Source: Vulcanimicrobiota bacterium (GTDB lineage: Bacteria > Vulcanimicrobiota > Vulcanimicrobiia > Vulcanimicrobiales > Vulcanimicrobiaceae). From it: a DNA stretch of 61,755 nucleotides. Made by a program: the position numbers and the translations under genes. The notes beneath the pieces are model-generated. The model made no database searches. It was not told where the DNA came from and worked only from the letters and a program-made list of their open reading frames with translations. Location: assembly GCA_003140855.1 (NCBI GenBank), contig PLLF01000108.1, positions 1 through 61,755 on the forward strand, in the 5' to 3' direction. Numbering within the stretch: the first letter of the stretch is position 1; every line of letters starts with the position of its first letter. Shown piece after piece: positions 34,367-43,604 of this stretch.

Positions 34367-35178
34367 GTTTGTTTCTCCCTCAGCCAATCGCCGACAAAAT
34401 TGAACGCGCAGACGGTGATTAGAATCGCAAAACCGGGCGGCAGAATCAGCCAATACGCGCGCGCGAAGATGTCGCTTTGCGCGCCGGAGAGCAGATTGCC
34501 CCACGACGGCATCGGCAAACGAATACCGATGCCCAAATAGGATAGCGCGGTTTCGGCGAGCATCGCGCTCGCGACCATGAACGTTGTGGTCGTAATGATC
34601 GTGCCCATCGCGTTGGGCACCACGTGACGGAAAATGATGCGCCAATCCCCGGCGCCCGCGGCGCGCGCGGCTTCGACGTACAGCCGCTCTTTCAACGTCA
34701 GCACTTCCCCGCGGACCAAACGGGATGGTCCGAGCCACGCCGTAAACCCGATGACCAGCATAAGCGTGAGAACGCTCCCGTTAAAGAGCGCGGCCAAGAA
34801 CAGCAAGAGAAAAAGCGTCGGCACGCTCAAGAACACGTCGACGACGCGCATCAGGATCGAATCGAACCAGCCGCCGTAATAGCCGGAGAGCGCGCCGTAG
34901 ATCGTTCCAATCAGCATGGCGACCAGCGCCGCTACGATCCCTACCGAAAGCGTGATCCGTCCGCCGATCAAAAGACGCGCTAGTTCGTCGCGCCCCAACC
35001 CGTCCGTTCCCAACCAGTGTGCGCCGCCCGGCTGCGCGTACGCGTGCGCGACGTCGGTCGCGTATGCATCTATATGGAACAAGAGCGGCGCGAGCCAGCA
35101 CGCCAGCAAGGCCAGCGCGATCCAAAGAATGCCCGCGGCCGCAATCGGTTCGACGCGCGTGCGCCTTCCCTCAATCAT
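34363..35178 (-). CDS. ABC transporter permease, DppC/OppC type
   Basis: 271 residues with six hydrophobic segments and the binding-protein-dependent permease loop EAARAAGAGDWRIIFRHVVPN. It ends two codons after the start of the solute-binding gene and overlaps the other permease by 8 bp. There is no nucleotide-binding subunit gene on either side. Confidence 0.9.
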   Translation of the reverse strand: MIEGRRTRVEPIAAAGILWIALALLACWLAPLLFHIDAYATDVAHAYAQPGGAHWLGTDGLGRDELARLLIGGRITLSVGIVAALVAMLIGTIYGALSGYYGGWFDSILMRVVDVFLSVPTLFLLLFLAALFNGSVLTLMLVIGFTAWLGPSRLVRGEVLTLKERLYVEAARAAGAGDWRIIFRHVVPNAMGTIITTTTFMVASAMLAETALSYLGIGIRLPMPSWGNLLSGAQSDIFARAYWLILPPGFAILITVCAFNFVGDWLREKQT

Positions 35179-36124
35179 AGCGCACCCGAGGATCGACGAC
35201 GCCGTAGAGCACGTCGGCCAAGAGATTTCCCAGAATCACCAGCACCGCCGTGATTACCGTCATGCCAAGCAGCGTGAAGTAGTCGCGGTCGGTTGCCGAT
35301 TGCCAGAAGAGTTGGCCCATGCCGGGATAGGCGAAGATCTGTTCGGTGATCACGGCGCCGCCGAAGAGTGCGGGAATCGTTCCGCCGAGCAGCGTGATGA
35401 AGGGAATCAGCGCGTTCCGCAGCGTGTGGCGGAACAGCACGGCCGTCGCGGGCAAACCCTTCGCCGTTGCGGTACGCGTATAGTCTTCTTGTAACTGCTC
35501 CACCATGCTGCCGCGTATATACCGGCTCCAGCCCGCCAGCGACACGATCGCAAGCGTTATCGCGGGCAAGATCAGATGTGCCAGGCGTGAAGGCCAATCA
35601 AACGAAATCGTGTCGATCGTCTGCATTCCCCCGACGGGCGACCATCGGAGATTGACGGCGAAGATCGCTATCAAAATCGTGCCGAACCAAAACGTCGGCA
35701 TAGACCACGCAACGAAAACGAGCGCGCTTGCCGCGCGATCGAACAATGTATTTCGTCGAACGGCTTGATAGACGCCCAGCGGTACGGCAACGGCGATCGA
35801 CAATAACAAAGCGCTGCCCATCAAGAGCAGCGTGCGGCCGATCCGTTCGGCGATGAGCGAGATGACCGGAGCCTGCCGGCGATATGAAAATCCAAGATCG
35901 CCGTGCACGAGCTTGCCGAGCCAGATTCCGTATTGCTCGTAGATCGGCCGGTCCAAGCCCAATTCGTGTGTGATCCGCGCGACCTGCGCGCGCGACGCGT
36001 TTTCACCGGCCAGCGTTTGCGCCAGATTTCCGGGCGCAAGGTGGAGCAAAACAAATGTTAAGATCGTGACGCCGAGCAGCGTCGGAACCGCCAGCAGCAA
36101 CCGCTTAAGGACGAATTGAAGCAC
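35171..36124 (-). CDS. ABC transporter permease, DppB/OppB type
   Basis: 317 residues, typical start (MLQFVLKRLLLAVPTLLGVT), six membrane helices, and EAA-type loop TRTATAKGLPATAVLFRHTL. It forms the heterodimeric channel with the DppC-like protein. ATPases must be supplied from elsewhere in the genome. Confidence 0.9.
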   Translation of the reverse strand: MLQFVLKRLLLAVPTLLGVTILTFVLLHLAPGNLAQTLAGENASRAQVARITHELGLDRPIYEQYGIWLGKLVHGDLGFSYRRQAPVISLIAERIGRTLLLMGSALLLSIAVAVPLGVYQAVRRNTLFDRAASALVFVAWSMPTFWFGTILIAIFAVNLRWSPVGGMQTIDTISFDWPSRLAHLILPAITLAIVSLAGWSRYIRGSMVEQLQEDYTRTATAKGLPATAVLFRHTLRNALIPFITLLGGTIPALFGGAVITEQIFAYPGMGQLFWQSATDRDYFTLLGMTVITAVLVILGNLLADVLYGVVDPRVRYD

Positions 36125-36127
36125 CTT

Positions 36128-37606
36128 TTACCAGCGGTATGCCGCGAGCGCGTCCCACGCAAACGGCTGCGTGCCGCTCCAATCGAAAAAACATTCTCCG
36201 ATTGCGCCGGCCCGTTTGCTCACGTCAAGCGAAGCCGTGATTTCCTCGGCGGGCGGATAGCCATTGCGGCCTTCCGCCGTCGTTTGGCCGCCCATGCTGA
36301 CCGGTAACCTGCGTCCGCTCATTGCCAACACCTTATCGTACGAAGCCTGCAAGAGCACTTTGACTTGAGCCGGGGTGGTAGGCGTGCGCCGCATCATCCG
36401 CCAGTATGCCATCGGCTGAAGCACGTCGCTAAAGTTCGCGATTTGCCGGTACGGATATTTTGAATTATCCAAGTGCTCGAGATACGGATCCTCGACTGTT
36501 GAAACGAGCAGGTACTTCGGCCCGAGCGCTTCGCGCAGATGCTGCATGTACCGCCACAGCGCGTTCAATCTTTGCGGATCGCCGCCCATGAATTCAGCGC
36601 CACGCTCGAGATCGATGGCCAGCCCGGTGAAACGCGTGCCCTTCGCAGTTCTATAATAAGCGGTTCGCACGCTTGCCTGCAAATCTTCAAACGTCGTGTC
36701 GCGCGGAACGGTCCAGCCGATCGTCCCGATGCCGTGCGCGGCCAAACCGTCCACCATCGCGTCGATCGTCGGTTTCGCTTCGGGCGTGATCTCCCAGTAC
36801 GCGCCGTAGGCAGTGCGCAATTCGACGTAGTGCAGTCCCGCGCGCACGGCTTGGTCGACCATCGCCTGCGGATCGAGTCGCTTGTAGTACAGCGGGTCGA
36901 TCGGGTTCACCGTAAAGTACAGCCACATCGCTTTCCCGGACACTGCCGGCAGCGACGTGTACGGCGGCGCCGGCAGTGCCGCAACGGGACCCGTCTTGAC
37001 CGGCGCGCGATCGCTGCGGTACACGATGTAGCGATAGTGTGCGCCCGGCGTGACGGATGTGTCGCGATAGGTATAGCTCGGGCCCGCAATCACCAACATG
37101 GTGGCGCGCCGTCCCAAACTGTCGATGCGGACGACACGCGCCAACACGTTCTCTTGCGGAAACCATCCGATTTGAATGAGGTGCGGGCCGAGCGCTTGCG
37201 CGACGACGCGTGGTCCGTGCCACGTACGCGTATCTGTCGTTACCGTTATGCTTCCGAGTTTGGGAATATTCGATCGCACGACCATGCTGAGCTGCCCGTC
37301 GTGGTGAGTCTTGAGAATCGCGGCGGGCTGTCCAAAACGCAGCCGAGTTTGCCACTGCACGTAGCCGTCGCGTGAAAGCCAATCGAGATCGCTATTGGCC
37401 ATGATGCGCGTCGGTTTGCCCTGCGCATCCAAGAAATGCGCCACGAGCAGCCAGCGCGCGTTTCCGTCGGGATCGAAACCAAGCGGCCGTGCGACGACCG
37501 TGAGCTTGGCGGCGGGATTTCCGAAGTAGATCAGGCCCGTAGGCTGCGGAGACGGCGTGGGAGTCGCGAGCAGCGCGCTGAGTAGAAGCGGAAACACGAC
37601 CGGCAT
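36128..37606 (-). CDS. Exported Fn3-like plus TIM-barrel protein (possible glycoside hydrolase)
   Basis: The upstream GTG (37645) lies inside a terminator hairpin, so I place the start at ATG 37606, where the signal MPVVFPLLLSALLA begins. A beta-rich N-terminal half (to about 210) precedes a barrel-like half: HYVELRTAYGAYWEITPEA, IGTIGWTVPRDTTFEDL, FTGLAIDLERGAEF, SDVLQPMAYWR and SMGGQTTAEG. Acidic residues at ELR and DLE are in barrel-end positions. No glycosidase family can be named with confidence. Confidence 0.65.
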   Translation of the reverse strand: MPVVFPLLLSALLATPTPSPQPTGLIYFGNPAAKLTVVARPLGFDPDGNARWLLVAHFLDAQGKPTRIMANSDLDWLSRDGYVQWQTRLRFGQPAAILKTHHDGQLSMVVRSNIPKLGSITVTTDTRTWHGPRVVAQALGPHLIQIGWFPQENVLARVVRIDSLGRRATMLVIAGPSYTYRDTSVTPGAHYRYIVYRSDRAPVKTGPVAALPAPPYTSLPAVSGKAMWLYFTVNPIDPLYYKRLDPQAMVDQAVRAGLHYVELRTAYGAYWEITPEAKPTIDAMVDGLAAHGIGTIGWTVPRDTTFEDLQASVRTAYYRTAKGTRFTGLAIDLERGAEFMGGDPQRLNALWRYMQHLREALGPKYLLVSTVEDPYLEHLDNSKYPYRQIANFSDVLQPMAYWRMMRRTPTTPAQVKVLLQASYDKVLAMSGRRLPVSMGGQTTAEGRNGYPPAEEITASLDVSKRAGAIGECFFDWSGTQPFAWDALAAYRW

Positions 37607-37628
37607 TCTCGCTGTTTCGACAAGAGAA

Positions 37629-37653
37629 AGGGGCGATGCTTTCACATCGCCCC
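37629..37653 (-). terminator. Terminator after the TonB-receptor fragment
   Basis: Minus-strand stem GGGGCGATG/CATCGCCCC (9 bp, loop TGAAAG) followed by TTTCTCTTG. It lies 22 bp downstream of the receptor stop and overlaps the 5' end of the barrel gene. Confidence 0.75.
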
Positions 37654-37674
37654 CGAGATGAGCTGTTTAGGCTC

Positions 37675-38450
37675 TTACGGGATTCGTTTCACCAAGAACA
37701 GCTCGAACTGCGGAGCCGTCTGCGAGTAGTCTTGGTATGTCCTGTACGAACCACCCGTGACCGACGTCGGCGTCAGCGACGGCGAATTCGGCCAGAACGG
37801 TCCGCAGCCCGTGTTCAACTGAGGCGTGTTGGCGAGCTGCGTTGCCGTACACTCTCCCGTCGGATCGTGCGTTTGGTTGAAGAGGTTGAAGACTTGCACG
37901 CCGAGCGTGAGGTCGCGCTTGGGTCCGAGGTGCACGAGCGCGCTCGTGTTCACCACCCAGTACCCTTGCGTCTGCGTTTCGGATTGTCCGATCTGCGGCG
38001 GGACAACGACCCCTTTGAACGTGTTCAAGAACGTGTTAGCGCTGCTCGTGATACCGATGCTGCAGATCGTCTGCACGCCGATGTTGGAGAACGAGGGTCC
38101 CTGGTAATAGATCAGCGGGATCAAGTGGAAGTTGTTGTAGTGGAGGTCCGCCGTCAGCGTGCCGCTGAGGAGCGGATCGAAGGCGGAGCGAATGAGATTG
38201 CCCCGTTGAACGATCGGCGTCGGCAGCGGCGCGACGTTGTACGACGACGCCAGCGACGACGTGATCGACGTCCAGTAGTTGTCGTACGTGCCGCTCAGCC
38301 ACCAGGAGACGCCAATCGGCCGAGGATCGACGTGGTTGATCCCCAGTTCGAACCCGAACGCCTGCCGGATGCCGCCGTTCTGCGGAAGTTGCGGTCCGAA
38401 CGTGATCGGCAGCACGCCGTCGGCGCTCGTCTGCGGCTCTTTAACTTCAG
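37675..38450 (-). pseudogene. TonB-dependent receptor, C-terminal fragment only
   Basis: About 250 residues of beta-barrel end: ELGINHVDPRPIGVSWWLSG, YNNFHLIPLIYYQG, GYWVVNTSALVHLGPKRDL, LGVQVFNLFNQTHD, QFELFLVKRIP. The plug domain and most of the barrel (some 500 residues) are absent. The in-frame Met at 38490 belongs to the out-of-frame end of the SIS gene, not to a receptor start, so the two fragments meet near 38440-38450. Deletion or misassembly is likely. Confidence 0.75.
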
Positions 38451-39097
38451 CGCGAATTCGTGGGCAACGGAATTCCGTAACCGGCGGCAACGATCACGAC
38501 GCTGCGCCGCCGGGCTATCCGCTGAGCGGCCTCGTGAACGGCCTCGACGCCGGGACCGTCGAGCCAGCTGCGCACGTCTTCGGCGGTTTCGGTCAAGCTC
38601 TCGGCGCTGCGGGAATGCGTGCCGGCCATCAGGCCGGCCGCCCACAGCAAGATCGCGGCGGTTTCGGTGACGCTCTTGTTGGCCGGAACGGCGACTTCGG
38701 GTCCGGCGCCCAGGTCGATCGTGAGATTCGCGCGCCGGCCCAGTTCGGAATCGGCGGTATTGCTGATCGCGATCAAATCTTTGGGCTGCAGAAGGTCGAG
38801 CGCTTCCAGCAGGTCGCCGGACCGGCCGCTCTGCGAACAGGCGATCACGGCTGCGTTACGATAGGCGACGTTGTCGAGCGGAGCTTCGGTCGCCGCCAGC
38901 GCGTGCGCGCGAATGCCGCGCCGCCTCAGCGCCAGCGCGCCGAGCTGCGCCATGAAGAGCGAGCTGCCGCTGCCGAGCAGCACGACGTCCCGTTCGCGGA
39001 TAGCGTGCGCCAGCGTCTGCGCTTTATCGGAAGCTGCGATCGCGCGCCACACGTCGGGCTGCTCGCGGATCTCGCTTTCGAAATGCGCCCCCAGCAT
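38447..39097 (-). CDS. SIS-domain sugar isomerase (GlmS C-terminal-like), 3' truncated
   Basis: ATG 39097 starts two bases before the end of the carboxypeptidase gene. It encodes the first SIS domain (VVLLGSGSSLFMAQLGALAL, AVIACSQSGRSGDLLEALDL, SNTADSELGRRA) and the beginning of the second. At VVIVAAGYGIP the frame slips; the conserved continuation (NSVAHEFALKLK) is encoded one frame over at about 38475-38441, then the sequence becomes TonB receptor. About 215 of an expected 340 residues remain. The original role may be aminosugar phosphate isomerisation/deamination. Confidence 0.7.
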   Translation of the reverse strand: MLGAHFESEIREQPDVWRAIAASDKAQTLAHAIRERDVVLLGSGSSLFMAQLGALALRRRGIRAHALAATEAPLDNVAYRNAAVIACSQSGRSGDLLEALDLLQPKDLIAISNTADSELGRRANLTIDLGAGPEVAVPANKSVTETAAILLWAAGLMAGTHSRSAESLTETAEDVRSWLDGPGVEAVHEAAQRIARRRSVVIVAAGYGIPLPTNSR

Positions 39098-39099
39098 AG

Positions 39100-40584
39100 C
39101 TACTGCGACGCGATCGCGGCGAGGATGGCGCCGCGCACCGTTGCCAGATCGGTGGCGCCGTGCGGCTGGTTCTCGCCCATCCATTGGTTGATCATCAGCG
39201 AGAACGTGACCGGGCCGTGCGTCTTGGTTTTCACGTAGCCCGAGATCGTGCGCACGTGGCTGATGCTGCCGGTTTTTGCGAAGATTTTTTTTTCGGCAGC
39301 CGTTCCTTTATAAGAGCTCTTGAGTGAACCGCGCACGCCGGCGACCGGCAACGCATCCAGCACGGTGTCGCGGTTGGGCCCGTTCCAGTCGGCTTGCAGA
39401 ATCTGCAGCAAATCGTGCGGCGTAATCCGGTCGTACTGCGAGAGGCCCGAGCCGTCGGAAATCGTGACGCTAGCCGGATCGACGCCGGCCGAGCGCAGGT
39501 ACTGATTTTCCAACGCAATCCCGTTTGCAACGGTGCCGGGCGCGCCTTTGAGGCGAAAGCCGAGTTCTTTCAGAAAAAGCTCGCCCATTAGGTTATCGCT
39601 CGGATACCAAAAATCGGCGAGCAGCTGCGGCATCGCTTCGGAGTGTTTGGTAAACAGCGTCGCCGCATTCGCGGGCATCTGTCCGCTTTGGGTCGCTCCC
39701 GTGACGCTGACGCCGTGCGCCGCAAGCGCTTTGGCAAAGACGTCGCCGGCGTAGCTCTCGGGATCGGGAACGGCGGGGCGGACGTCGCCGGACTCTTTCG
39801 CATCGAGCGGGTAGCTGCCGGTAACTTCGATCGTCCGTGGCGCGTCCCACGCCCGCACGAGTTCGGAGGTGTCCTTCGATTTCGGGGGTCCCGTCGTCAG
39901 GCGGTTGTCTATGATGAACGCGCTGCTTTGCGGCGTCACGCGCAGGTTGGCGAGCGTTCCGGCCGCCGAACCCGGTGAAAAATACATGTGGACGATGCCG
40001 TCCTCCAGCTCCAGCGAGCTCACGACAGGCGCGTAGTAAAAAGGTAAGTCGTCCCAAGACCAGCCGAAGCCGTAGCGCTGCGTGTCGTAGTGCGAAGCGT
40101 CGGTGATAACGGCGCCCGAGACGCTGCGGATACCTTGCGCCGCAACGGCGGCGGCCGCATCGTCGAGATCTTTGGCCGTGAGCAATGCGTCGCCGCCGCC
40201 GCGCAAATATACATTTCCGGCGATCGTGCCGTTTTGAGGCGGCGCATCAGCCGCCACCGTCGTCACGTATGCAAACCCGGTTCCTAGCAAACTCAATGCG
40301 GCCGAGCCAACGAGCAGCTTGAAATTCGAAGCCGGCATGAATTCTTGATCCGCGTTTTGCGAGTCCAGCGTGGTGCCGCGAACCGTATCGACGGCTACAA
40401 ATCCGATTTGCGCGCCGCGCAGCGTCGGGGCGGCCAGCAGTTTTTCGATCGCGCGATGCAGCGCGGCAATCTGCGCGGTTTTCCAAGGCGTGCCCCCCGG
40501 CGCGGGTTTCACAAGCGTCGCAACGGACGACATATCCGCAGCATGTGCGATCGCCGGAGTAAGTGCGATCACCACTAGTGTCAT
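39100..40584 (-). CDS. dacB: D-alanyl-D-alanine carboxypeptidase/endopeptidase (PBP4 family)
   Basis: A 494-residue product with an export signal (VVIALTPAIAHAA). S13 family motifs: SxxK in PASNFKLL, SDN in YPSDNLMGELF, and KTG in FAKTGSISHVRT, with the characteristic insert between the first two. It trims or cleaves peptidoglycan cross-links in the periplasm. ATG 40584 lies inside a short interspersed repeat; an alternative ATG at 40638 overlaps lysA. Confidence 0.9.
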   Translation of the reverse strand: MTLVVIALTPAIAHAADMSSVATLVKPAPGGTPWKTAQIAALHRAIEKLLAAPTLRGAQIGFVAVDTVRGTTLDSQNADQEFMPASNFKLLVGSAALSLLGTGFAYVTTVAADAPPQNGTIAGNVYLRGGGDALLTAKDLDDAAAAVAAQGIRSVSGAVITDASHYDTQRYGFGWSWDDLPFYYAPVVSSLELEDGIVHMYFSPGSAAGTLANLRVTPQSSAFIIDNRLTTGPPKSKDTSELVRAWDAPRTIEVTGSYPLDAKESGDVRPAVPDPESYAGDVFAKALAAHGVSVTGATQSGQMPANAATLFTKHSEAMPQLLADFWYPSDNLMGELFLKELGFRLKGAPGTVANGIALENQYLRSAGVDPASVTISDGSGLSQYDRITPHDLLQILQADWNGPNRDTVLDALPVAGVRGSLKSSYKGTAAEKKIFAKTGSISHVRTISGYVKTKTHGPVTFSLMINQWMGENQPHGATDLATVRGAILAAIASQ

Positions 40585-40628
40585 GGTGAGCTTGTCGAAC
40601 CACCCCCGAGCGAAGTCGAGGGGCGCAC
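40579..40628. repeat. Short repeat copy b, with hairpin partner
   Basis: TCATGGTGAGCTTGTCGAAC followed by CACCCCCGAGCGAAGTCGAG. It is related to the copies at 20021 and 55923. It spans the gap between lysA and dacB and supplies the dacB start codon. Confidence 0.75.
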
Positions 40629-40630
40629 AT

Positions 40631-41935
40631 CTATTCATCGCAGTCGTTCCGCAAGACGTCTTCGATCGTTTCGCGCCGCGCGATAAGGGTGTGCGTTCCG
40701 CCGCGCACCGCGACCACCGCCGGGCGGGGAAAACGGTTATAATTTCCGGCCATGCTGTAAGTATATGCCCCGGTCGTGCACATGGCGACGAGCTCGCCTT
40801 CCGCCAAATCCGACGGCAGCCGCGCCGTGCCGAGCTGATCGTTTTCGCAGGAGCGGCCGCAGACGATGGTCTCGACGAGTTGCGCGTTTTCGCGCGCCGC
40901 ATAGGCGTGGTGGTAAGCGCCGTAGAGCGCGGGGCGCGGATTTTCGTAGACCCCGCCGTCCACGATCGCGAACGGTTTACCGAATTCGCATTTGGCGGAC
41001 ATGACGCGGTACAGTGTCGTGCCGGCCTCGGCAATCAGCGCGCGCCCCGGCTCGATGCCGATGCTCGGCGCGGGCAAATTCCGGCGTTTAGTTTCTTGAG
41101 CGGCTGTTCGCGCAATTTCTGAGATCGTTTCCTCGACGGCCAACTCGTCGGGATCGTCCGGGCGCATGCGCACGCCGAAGCCACCGCCGACGACGATGCG
41201 CTCGCTTATGAAACCAGCTGCCGCCGCGGAGGCGGCGCGTTCCATCAACACGCTCGTATTTTCTACGAAGGCTTGCCGGTCGTATATCTGCGAGCCGATG
41301 TGCGCGTGCAAACCTTCGAAATGTAAACCCGGCGATTGACCGAGGACGCTAAGCGCGCTCGCCAGACCGTCCGCATCGAATCCGAATTTGGTTTTGTCGC
41401 CGCCGGTGCGCACGAACTCATGGGTATGCGCTTCGATGCCCGGATTGATTCGCAAGAGAACCGAAACCGGCGCGGCGCCCGCGCGAGCCGCCAGGCGGCG
41501 CAGTTCTTCCAGATTGTCGACGATAACGCGCGCGACCCGGCCTTCCGCTGCTGCGTCGAGTTCTTCATCCGTTTTTCCGCAGCCGTGAAATCCGATCCGG
41601 TCCGGCGGAAACGCCGCCCGTTCCGCAGCCGCCAGCTCGCCGAGCGAGCAAACGTCCAGGTGCAGCGGCGTGTGTTTCAAATGGCGGGCAAGCGCGACCA
41701 GCAAAAGCGCCTTTCCCGCATACGCGATTTCGATAGAATGCGGCGCGCACGCTTGCAGAAAACGCGCGATCGCAGCATCGAAGACATCGTAGTCGATCGC
41801 GAGCAGCGGGGTGCCGTAGGCTGCCGCCAGTTCGCTCGCAGGAACACCGCCGACGAGCAGCTCGTTTCCGCGCCGCTCGTGTCCGGGGGCAAGGCCGCCG
41901 CGCCAGCGCACCGGCGTAGAAGAATTGCCGATCAT
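40631..41935 (-). CDS. lysA: Diaminopimelate decarboxylase
   Basis: Start chosen at ATG 41935 (MIGNSSTPVRW); 434 residues. It has the PLP lysine in IEIAYAGKALL, HIGSQIYD, VVGGGFGVRM, EPGRALIAEAG and the C-terminal CGRSCENDQLG that contributes the active-site Cys from the partner subunit. It makes L-lysine from meso-diaminopimelate. Head-to-tail with dacB. Confidence 0.92.
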   Translation of the reverse strand: MIGNSSTPVRWRGGLAPGHERRGNELLVGGVPASELAAAYGTPLLAIDYDVFDAAIARFLQACAPHSIEIAYAGKALLLVALARHLKHTPLHLDVCSLGELAAAERAAFPPDRIGFHGCGKTDEELDAAAEGRVARVIVDNLEELRRLAARAGAAPVSVLLRINPGIEAHTHEFVRTGGDKTKFGFDADGLASALSVLGQSPGLHFEGLHAHIGSQIYDRQAFVENTSVLMERAASAAAAGFISERIVVGGGFGVRMRPDDPDELAVEETISEIARTAAQETKRRNLPAPSIGIEPGRALIAEAGTTLYRVMSAKCEFGKPFAIVDGGVYENPRPALYGAYHHAYAARENAQLVETIVCGRSCENDQLGTARLPSDLAEGELVAMCTTGAYTYSMAGNYNRFPRPAVVAVRGGTHTLIARRETIEDVLRNDCDE

Positions 41936-41979
41936 CGCATAGCGGGTTTGCGCGATACTCGTGGGCAATCCCGCTAAGC

Positions 41980-42542
41980 GTGAATTACCCGTCGTCGAAA
42001 GTGAGCGAATGGCAACCCGATTTGCCAAAGGGGCGGATCGACAACATCTACATCCATTGGTCGGCGCACGATTATCACGAAGTGTTTCCGGCCTACCATT
42101 TTTGTGTCGCGCTGGATACCGAAAACCAAATCGTCGTCGTCAATACGCACGACCTGCGCGAGAACATGCGCAGCGTTTACGATTCGCCCGACGAGCCCTA
42201 TGCCGCGCATACTCGCAAACGCAACTCGTTCGCGCTCGGGATTTCGGTGATGGGCATGCAGGGCTCGAAACCGGACGATTTCGGCCCCTACCCGCTCACC
42301 GATGAACTAGTCGACGCGCTGTGCCGCGTTACTGCAGGGCTTGCTGAATATTACAGCGTTCCGATCGACGCGAACCACATCATGACACGCCGAAGCGGCT
42401 CTGCGCGATGGTTACTTCGGAACGGAGCCCGAACAACGGTGGGATATCGCGCGGCTAAAGCCGGATCCGCGTCCACTGGTTCCGCAGGATGCGCGCGATG
42501 CCGGAGAAGAGCTGCGCGCGCGAATACGGCGCTTCAGCTAGC
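41980..42542 (+). pseudogene. N-acetylmuramoyl-L-alanine amidase, frameshifted
   Basis: The first 135 residues are an Amidase_2-like domain: DNIYIHWSAHDYHEVFPAYH, HTRKRNSFALGISVMG, and a His at ANHIMT. At about 42384-42392 the ACAC run appears to lack a CA. Reading on two bases further gives AEAALRDGYFGTEPEQRWDI and ends at TAG 42540-42542, a sensible amidase C-terminus. The uncorrected frame instead runs to 42717 over manA in an Arg/Ala-rich tail. It is probably an indel artefact or a recent pseudogene. Confidence 0.75.
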
Positions 42543-43604
42543 CGTTCGGAACTGCGCGAGGAACTGCTCGATCACCGGTTGCGCGACGCCGGCATCGTGC
42601 AGACGTTTGTTCATGCCTTCAGCCGACGCCGGCGGGGTTACGAGCATGAACGGTGATGCCGTCCCCTCTCCGGAGATGCGCAGGTTTTGCGCGGCCGCCG
42701 GGATCAGCGCGGTTTGATAGCGGTGCAAATGGGCGGATCCGCCCTCGCAGACGAGCTCGAGTTCATCCTCGAGCGTCATCACGATGAGCGGCCGGTCGTG
42801 CGTTCCCATAGTAGCCGGAGTTTCCGTAGCGATGACACGCTCGACTACAAAGTGCGAGTCGGCAACCAGCGCGGTGCGCTGAAAACCTTCGTACGCGTAT
42901 GCAAGCTCGGAAAGTGCGTTCGACGTTCCGGCCTCGTAGTTTAGTACGTCGGCGGCTTTCTGCACGTGGAGCGGTCGCGGTTTTCCGTCGGGCCCTAGCC
43001 GGTTCCAATCGAAAATGCGATAGGTGAGATCGCTGGCTTGCTGCGTCTCGAAAATCACGATGCCCGCGCCGATCGCGTGCAGCGTGCCCGCCGGAATGTA
43101 AAAAGCGTCGCCGGCTTTGATCGGCACGTGCCGCAAGATCTCGCCGAGCGATCCGTCGGCGACTCGCCGTTCGTATTCCTCGCGCGTCGTGTCGCGCGTC
43201 CAGCCCATGACCAGTTGCGCATCCGGTGCGGCGCGCAGCACGTACCAGCACTCGGTCTTACCGTTCGGCTGGTGCTCGACGCGCTGCGCATATGCGTCAC
43301 CCGGGTGCACTTGCACTGAAAGCGAGTCGCATGCGTCGATGATCTTCGTAAGAATTGGAAAAATTCGCGCCGGATCGATCGCCGCGAGCAATTTCGAGCC
43401 GAGCGACGCGCGCAGCTGCGCGACGGTTTGGCCCGCGCGCGGCCCGTTCGTGACGCGGTTTTCGTCCCAGCACTCCCAGCTCTCGCCGATTTTCAGGTTC
43501 GCATTGCCGTCTTTCCCGAAATCTTTTACCAAATCGTCGCCGCCCCAAATTGCGGGCGCCAGCTTTGGCTGAAGGACGTAAGGATAAAGCGAGTCGTCAG
43601 ACAC
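42534..43604 (-). CDS. manA: Mannose-6-phosphate isomerase, type I
   Basis: A 356-residue product with zinc ligands in SVQVHPGD and KTECWYVL, Glu/His of AGTLHAIGAG, and the cupin core FYIPAGTLHA. It converts mannose-6-P and fructose-6-P. The C-terminal cupin domain is present. It overlaps pabBC by 8 bp upstream and converges with the amidase. Confidence 0.93.
   Translation of the reverse strand: MSDDSLYPYVLQPKLAPAIWGGDDLVKDFGKDGNANLKIGESWECWDENRVTNGPRAGQTVAQLRASLGSKLLAAIDPARIFPILTKIIDACDSLSVQVHPGDAYAQRVEHQPNGKTECWYVLRAAPDAQLVMGWTRDTTREEYERRVADGSLGEILRHVPIKAGDAFYIPAGTLHAIGAGIVIFETQQASDLTYRIFDWNRLGPDGKPRPLHVQKAADVLNYEAGTSNALSELAYAYEGFQRTALVADSHFVVERVIATETPATMGTHDRPLIVMTLEDELELVCEGGSAHLHRYQTALIPAAAQNLRISGEGTASPFMLVTPPASAEGMNKRLHDAGVAQPVIEQFLAQFRTAS

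Noticed and set aside
37636-38670. Plus-strand 344-codon frame opposite the TonB fragment
   Set aside because: Arg-rich antisense of the receptor and SIS sequences, with no motif; same for the 59568-60491 and 38279-39238 plus-strand frames.
42543-42717. C-terminal extension of the amidase over manA
   Set aside because: Arg/Ala-rich and antisense to a conserved gene; it is the product of the frameshift at about 42390.
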